6,932 nucleotides of DNA from Pseudomonadota bacterium (GTDB lineage Bacteria > Pseudomonadota > Alphaproteobacteria > Rhizobiales > Afifellaceae), in assembly GCA_023417735.1 (NCBI GenBank), contig JAEZEK010000227.1, forward strand, positions 1 to 6,932, written 5' to 3'. Shown here one piece after another: positions 5,643 to 6,932 of this stretch (positions are counted from its first letter, which is position 1; every line of letters starts with the position of its first letter). Under the pieces are notes generated by a model that saw only the letters and a list, made by a program, of their open reading frames with translations, was not told the DNA's origin and did no database searches. A program made the translations under genes and the position numbers.

Positions 5643-6932
5643 CTATTCCTGGAAGACTTCTTCGCGGCGGCGGCGGATGGCCGGCATGGCCACCGAGATC
5701 AGCAGCGCAAGGCTGAGGACCAGCAGCGCCAGGCTGATCGGGCGCTCCAGGAACACCATCATGTCGCCGCGGGAGATGATGAGGCTGCGCCGGAAGTTCT
5801 CCTCCAGCATCGGCCCGAGCACGAAGCCCATCAGGAGGGGGGCGGGCTCGGCGTCGAGCTTGCGGAGAAGGTAGCCGAGAATGCCGAACCCGATCGTCAA
5901 ATAGAGGTCGAAGGGCGAGTTGCTGACCGAGTAGATCCCGATCGCGCTGATGACGAGGATGAGCAGGAAGAGCAGGCGGTACGGCACGAGCAGCAGCCGC
6001 ACCCAGAGCCCGATCATCGGCAGGTTGATGATCACGAGCATGACGTTGCCGACGAACATGCTGGCGATCAGTCCCCAGAACAGGTCCGGCTGCCTCGTGA
6101 GCACGGTCGGGCCCGGGGTGATCCCGTGCAGGATGAGAGCGCCGACCATCAGCGCCATGGTTGCGCTGGTCGGGATGCCGAGCGTCAGGAGCGGGACGAA
6201 GGACGTCTGGGCGGCCGCATTGTTCGCCGATTCCGGTGCCGCCACGCCCTCGGGGGCGCCGCGCCCGAACCGCGTCGGATCCTTCGCGACGCGCTTCTCC
6301 AGCGCGTAGGCGGAGAAGGCGGCAACCGTCGCGCCGCCGCCGGGCAGGATGCCGAAGGCGGTGCCGAGCAGCGTTCCGCGGGCGATTGCCCAGCGCACGC
6401 CCTTCATGACTGCCCAGGTCGGCCAGATCGAGCCGATCCGGCCCGCGTTCAACCCGCGCTGGATGCCCTGCTCGAGGTTGCAGATGACCTCTGCGACGCC
6501 GAAGAGCCCCATGGCCATGGCGACGAAGCTCACCCCGTCGTAGAGCTGGCTGGTGCCGAAGGTCAGCCGCTGCTGCCCGGAATTCACGTCGATGCCGACG
6601 ATGCCGATGAGGAGCCCGAGCAGGATCATGGCGATCGCGCGGATGACCGATCCGTTCGCGAGCACGATGGCCGAGATGAGCCCCAGCACCATCAGCGAGA
6701 AATACTCGGGCGATGCGAAGCGCTGGGCGATGCCGGCGAGCGGCGGACCCGCGAGCACGATGACCAGCGTGCCGAAGCAGCCGGCGATGAAGGAGCCGAT
6801 GGCGGCGATCGCGAGCGCCTCCCCGGCGCGGCCCAGCTGGGCCATCTTGTAGCCGTCGAGCGCCGTCACCACGGAGGTCGATTCGCCCGGTATGTTGACG
6901 AGGATAGCGGTGGTCGAGCCGCCGTACTGCGC
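5643..6932 (-). CDS. tctA: Tripartite tricarboxylate transporter permease, TctA family (5' end outside window)
   Basis: The visible 429 residues are the C-terminal part of a TctA permease; full family members are about 500 residues, so roughly 70 N-terminal residues lie beyond the right edge. The frame runs open to 6932, starting inside the signature AQYGGSTTAILVNIPGE, so the GTG at 6872 is an internal Val and not a start. Other family blocks are ALDGYKMAQ, FGILPGGGATVAAFSAYALEK (about 6300-6360), the EGVAAPESANNAAA block leading to PLLTLGIPT, ITPGPTVL, and EENFRRSLIISRGD near the end. About nine or more long hydrophobic stretches alternate with short loops, as expected of an inner-membrane protein. 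TctA works with small membrane TctB and a periplasmic TctC binding protein to import carboxylates using an ion gradient; tctB and tctC would be expected upstream, outside this window. The substrate is set by TctC and cannot be read here. Confidence 0.95.
   Translation of the reverse strand, partial: AQYGGSTTAILVNIPGESTSVVTALDGYKMAQLGRAGEALAIAAIGSFIAGCFGTLVIVLAGPPLAGIAQRFASPEYFSLMVLGLISAIVLANGSVIRAIAMILLGLLIGIVGIDVNSGQQRLTFGTSQLYDGVSFVAMAMGLFGVAEVICNLEQGIQRGLNAGRIGSIWPTWAVMKGVRWAIARGTLLGTAFGILPGGGATVAAFSAYALEKRVAKDPTRFGRGAPEGVAAPESANNAAAQTSFVPLLTLGIPTSATMALMVGALILHGITPGPTVLTRQPDLFWGLIASMFVGNVMLVIINLPMIGLWVRLLLVPYRLLFLLILVISAIGIYSVSNSPFDLYLTIGFGILGYLLRKLDAEPAPLLMGFVLGPMLEENFRRSLIISRGDMMVFLERPISLALLVLSLALLISVAMPAIRRRREEVFQE

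Overview
The window is high-GC, tightly packed DNA with the codon bias of a GC-rich Pseudomonadota genome. An alphaproteobacterium (rhizobial type) is the best guess, with a betaproteobacterium as the alternative. The guess rests on base composition and on the presence of a TctA-type transporter and an unusual acetolactate-synthase-like enzyme. No rRNA or marker gene fixes the taxon. I see no tRNA or rRNA gene, insertion sequence, CRISPR array, phage gene or attachment site.

Layout, left to right. Positions 52-1311 (+) encode an M20-family metallohydrolase. It converges on a two-gene minus-strand unit (3473 down to 1387): a PrpF-family isomerase followed, with a 4-base GTGA overlap, by a phosphoenolpyruvate-mutase/isocitrate-lyase-family lyase. 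A strong 9-bp hairpin sits between the convergent ends. Next to the PrpF start, a small unrecognised gene (3625-3837, +) runs divergently. Positions 5536-3863 (-) encode a thiamine-diphosphate enzyme related to the acetolactate synthase large subunit. Positions 6932-5643 (-) hold the C-terminal six-sevenths or so of a TctA permease, whose start lies beyond the right edge. A hairpin lies in the 106-base gap between tctA and the thiamine-diphosphate gene.

How the genes may work together (inference). TctA is the large membrane subunit of a periplasmic-binding-protein-dependent carboxylate importer. PrpF relatives move a double bond in unsaturated methyl-branched di- or tricarboxylates. PEP-mutase/ICL-family lyases cleave 2-hydroxy acids such as methylisocitrate or dimethylmalate, giving pyruvate or another 2-oxo acid. 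Thiamine-diphosphate enzymes of this fold act on 2-oxo acids. The set therefore looks like a carboxylate uptake and breakdown locus. The isomerase-lyase pair resembles steps of the 2-methylcitrate cycle (PrpF/PrpB) or of anaerobic nicotinate degradation (methylitaconate isomerase/dimethylmalate lyase). The hydratase needed between those two steps is not in the window, so the true substrate is unknown.

The points most worth a second look are the tightly coupled isomerase-lyase pair, the altered metal-site residues of the M20 protein, the TTG start of prpF, the small divergent gene, and the two intergenic hairpins.
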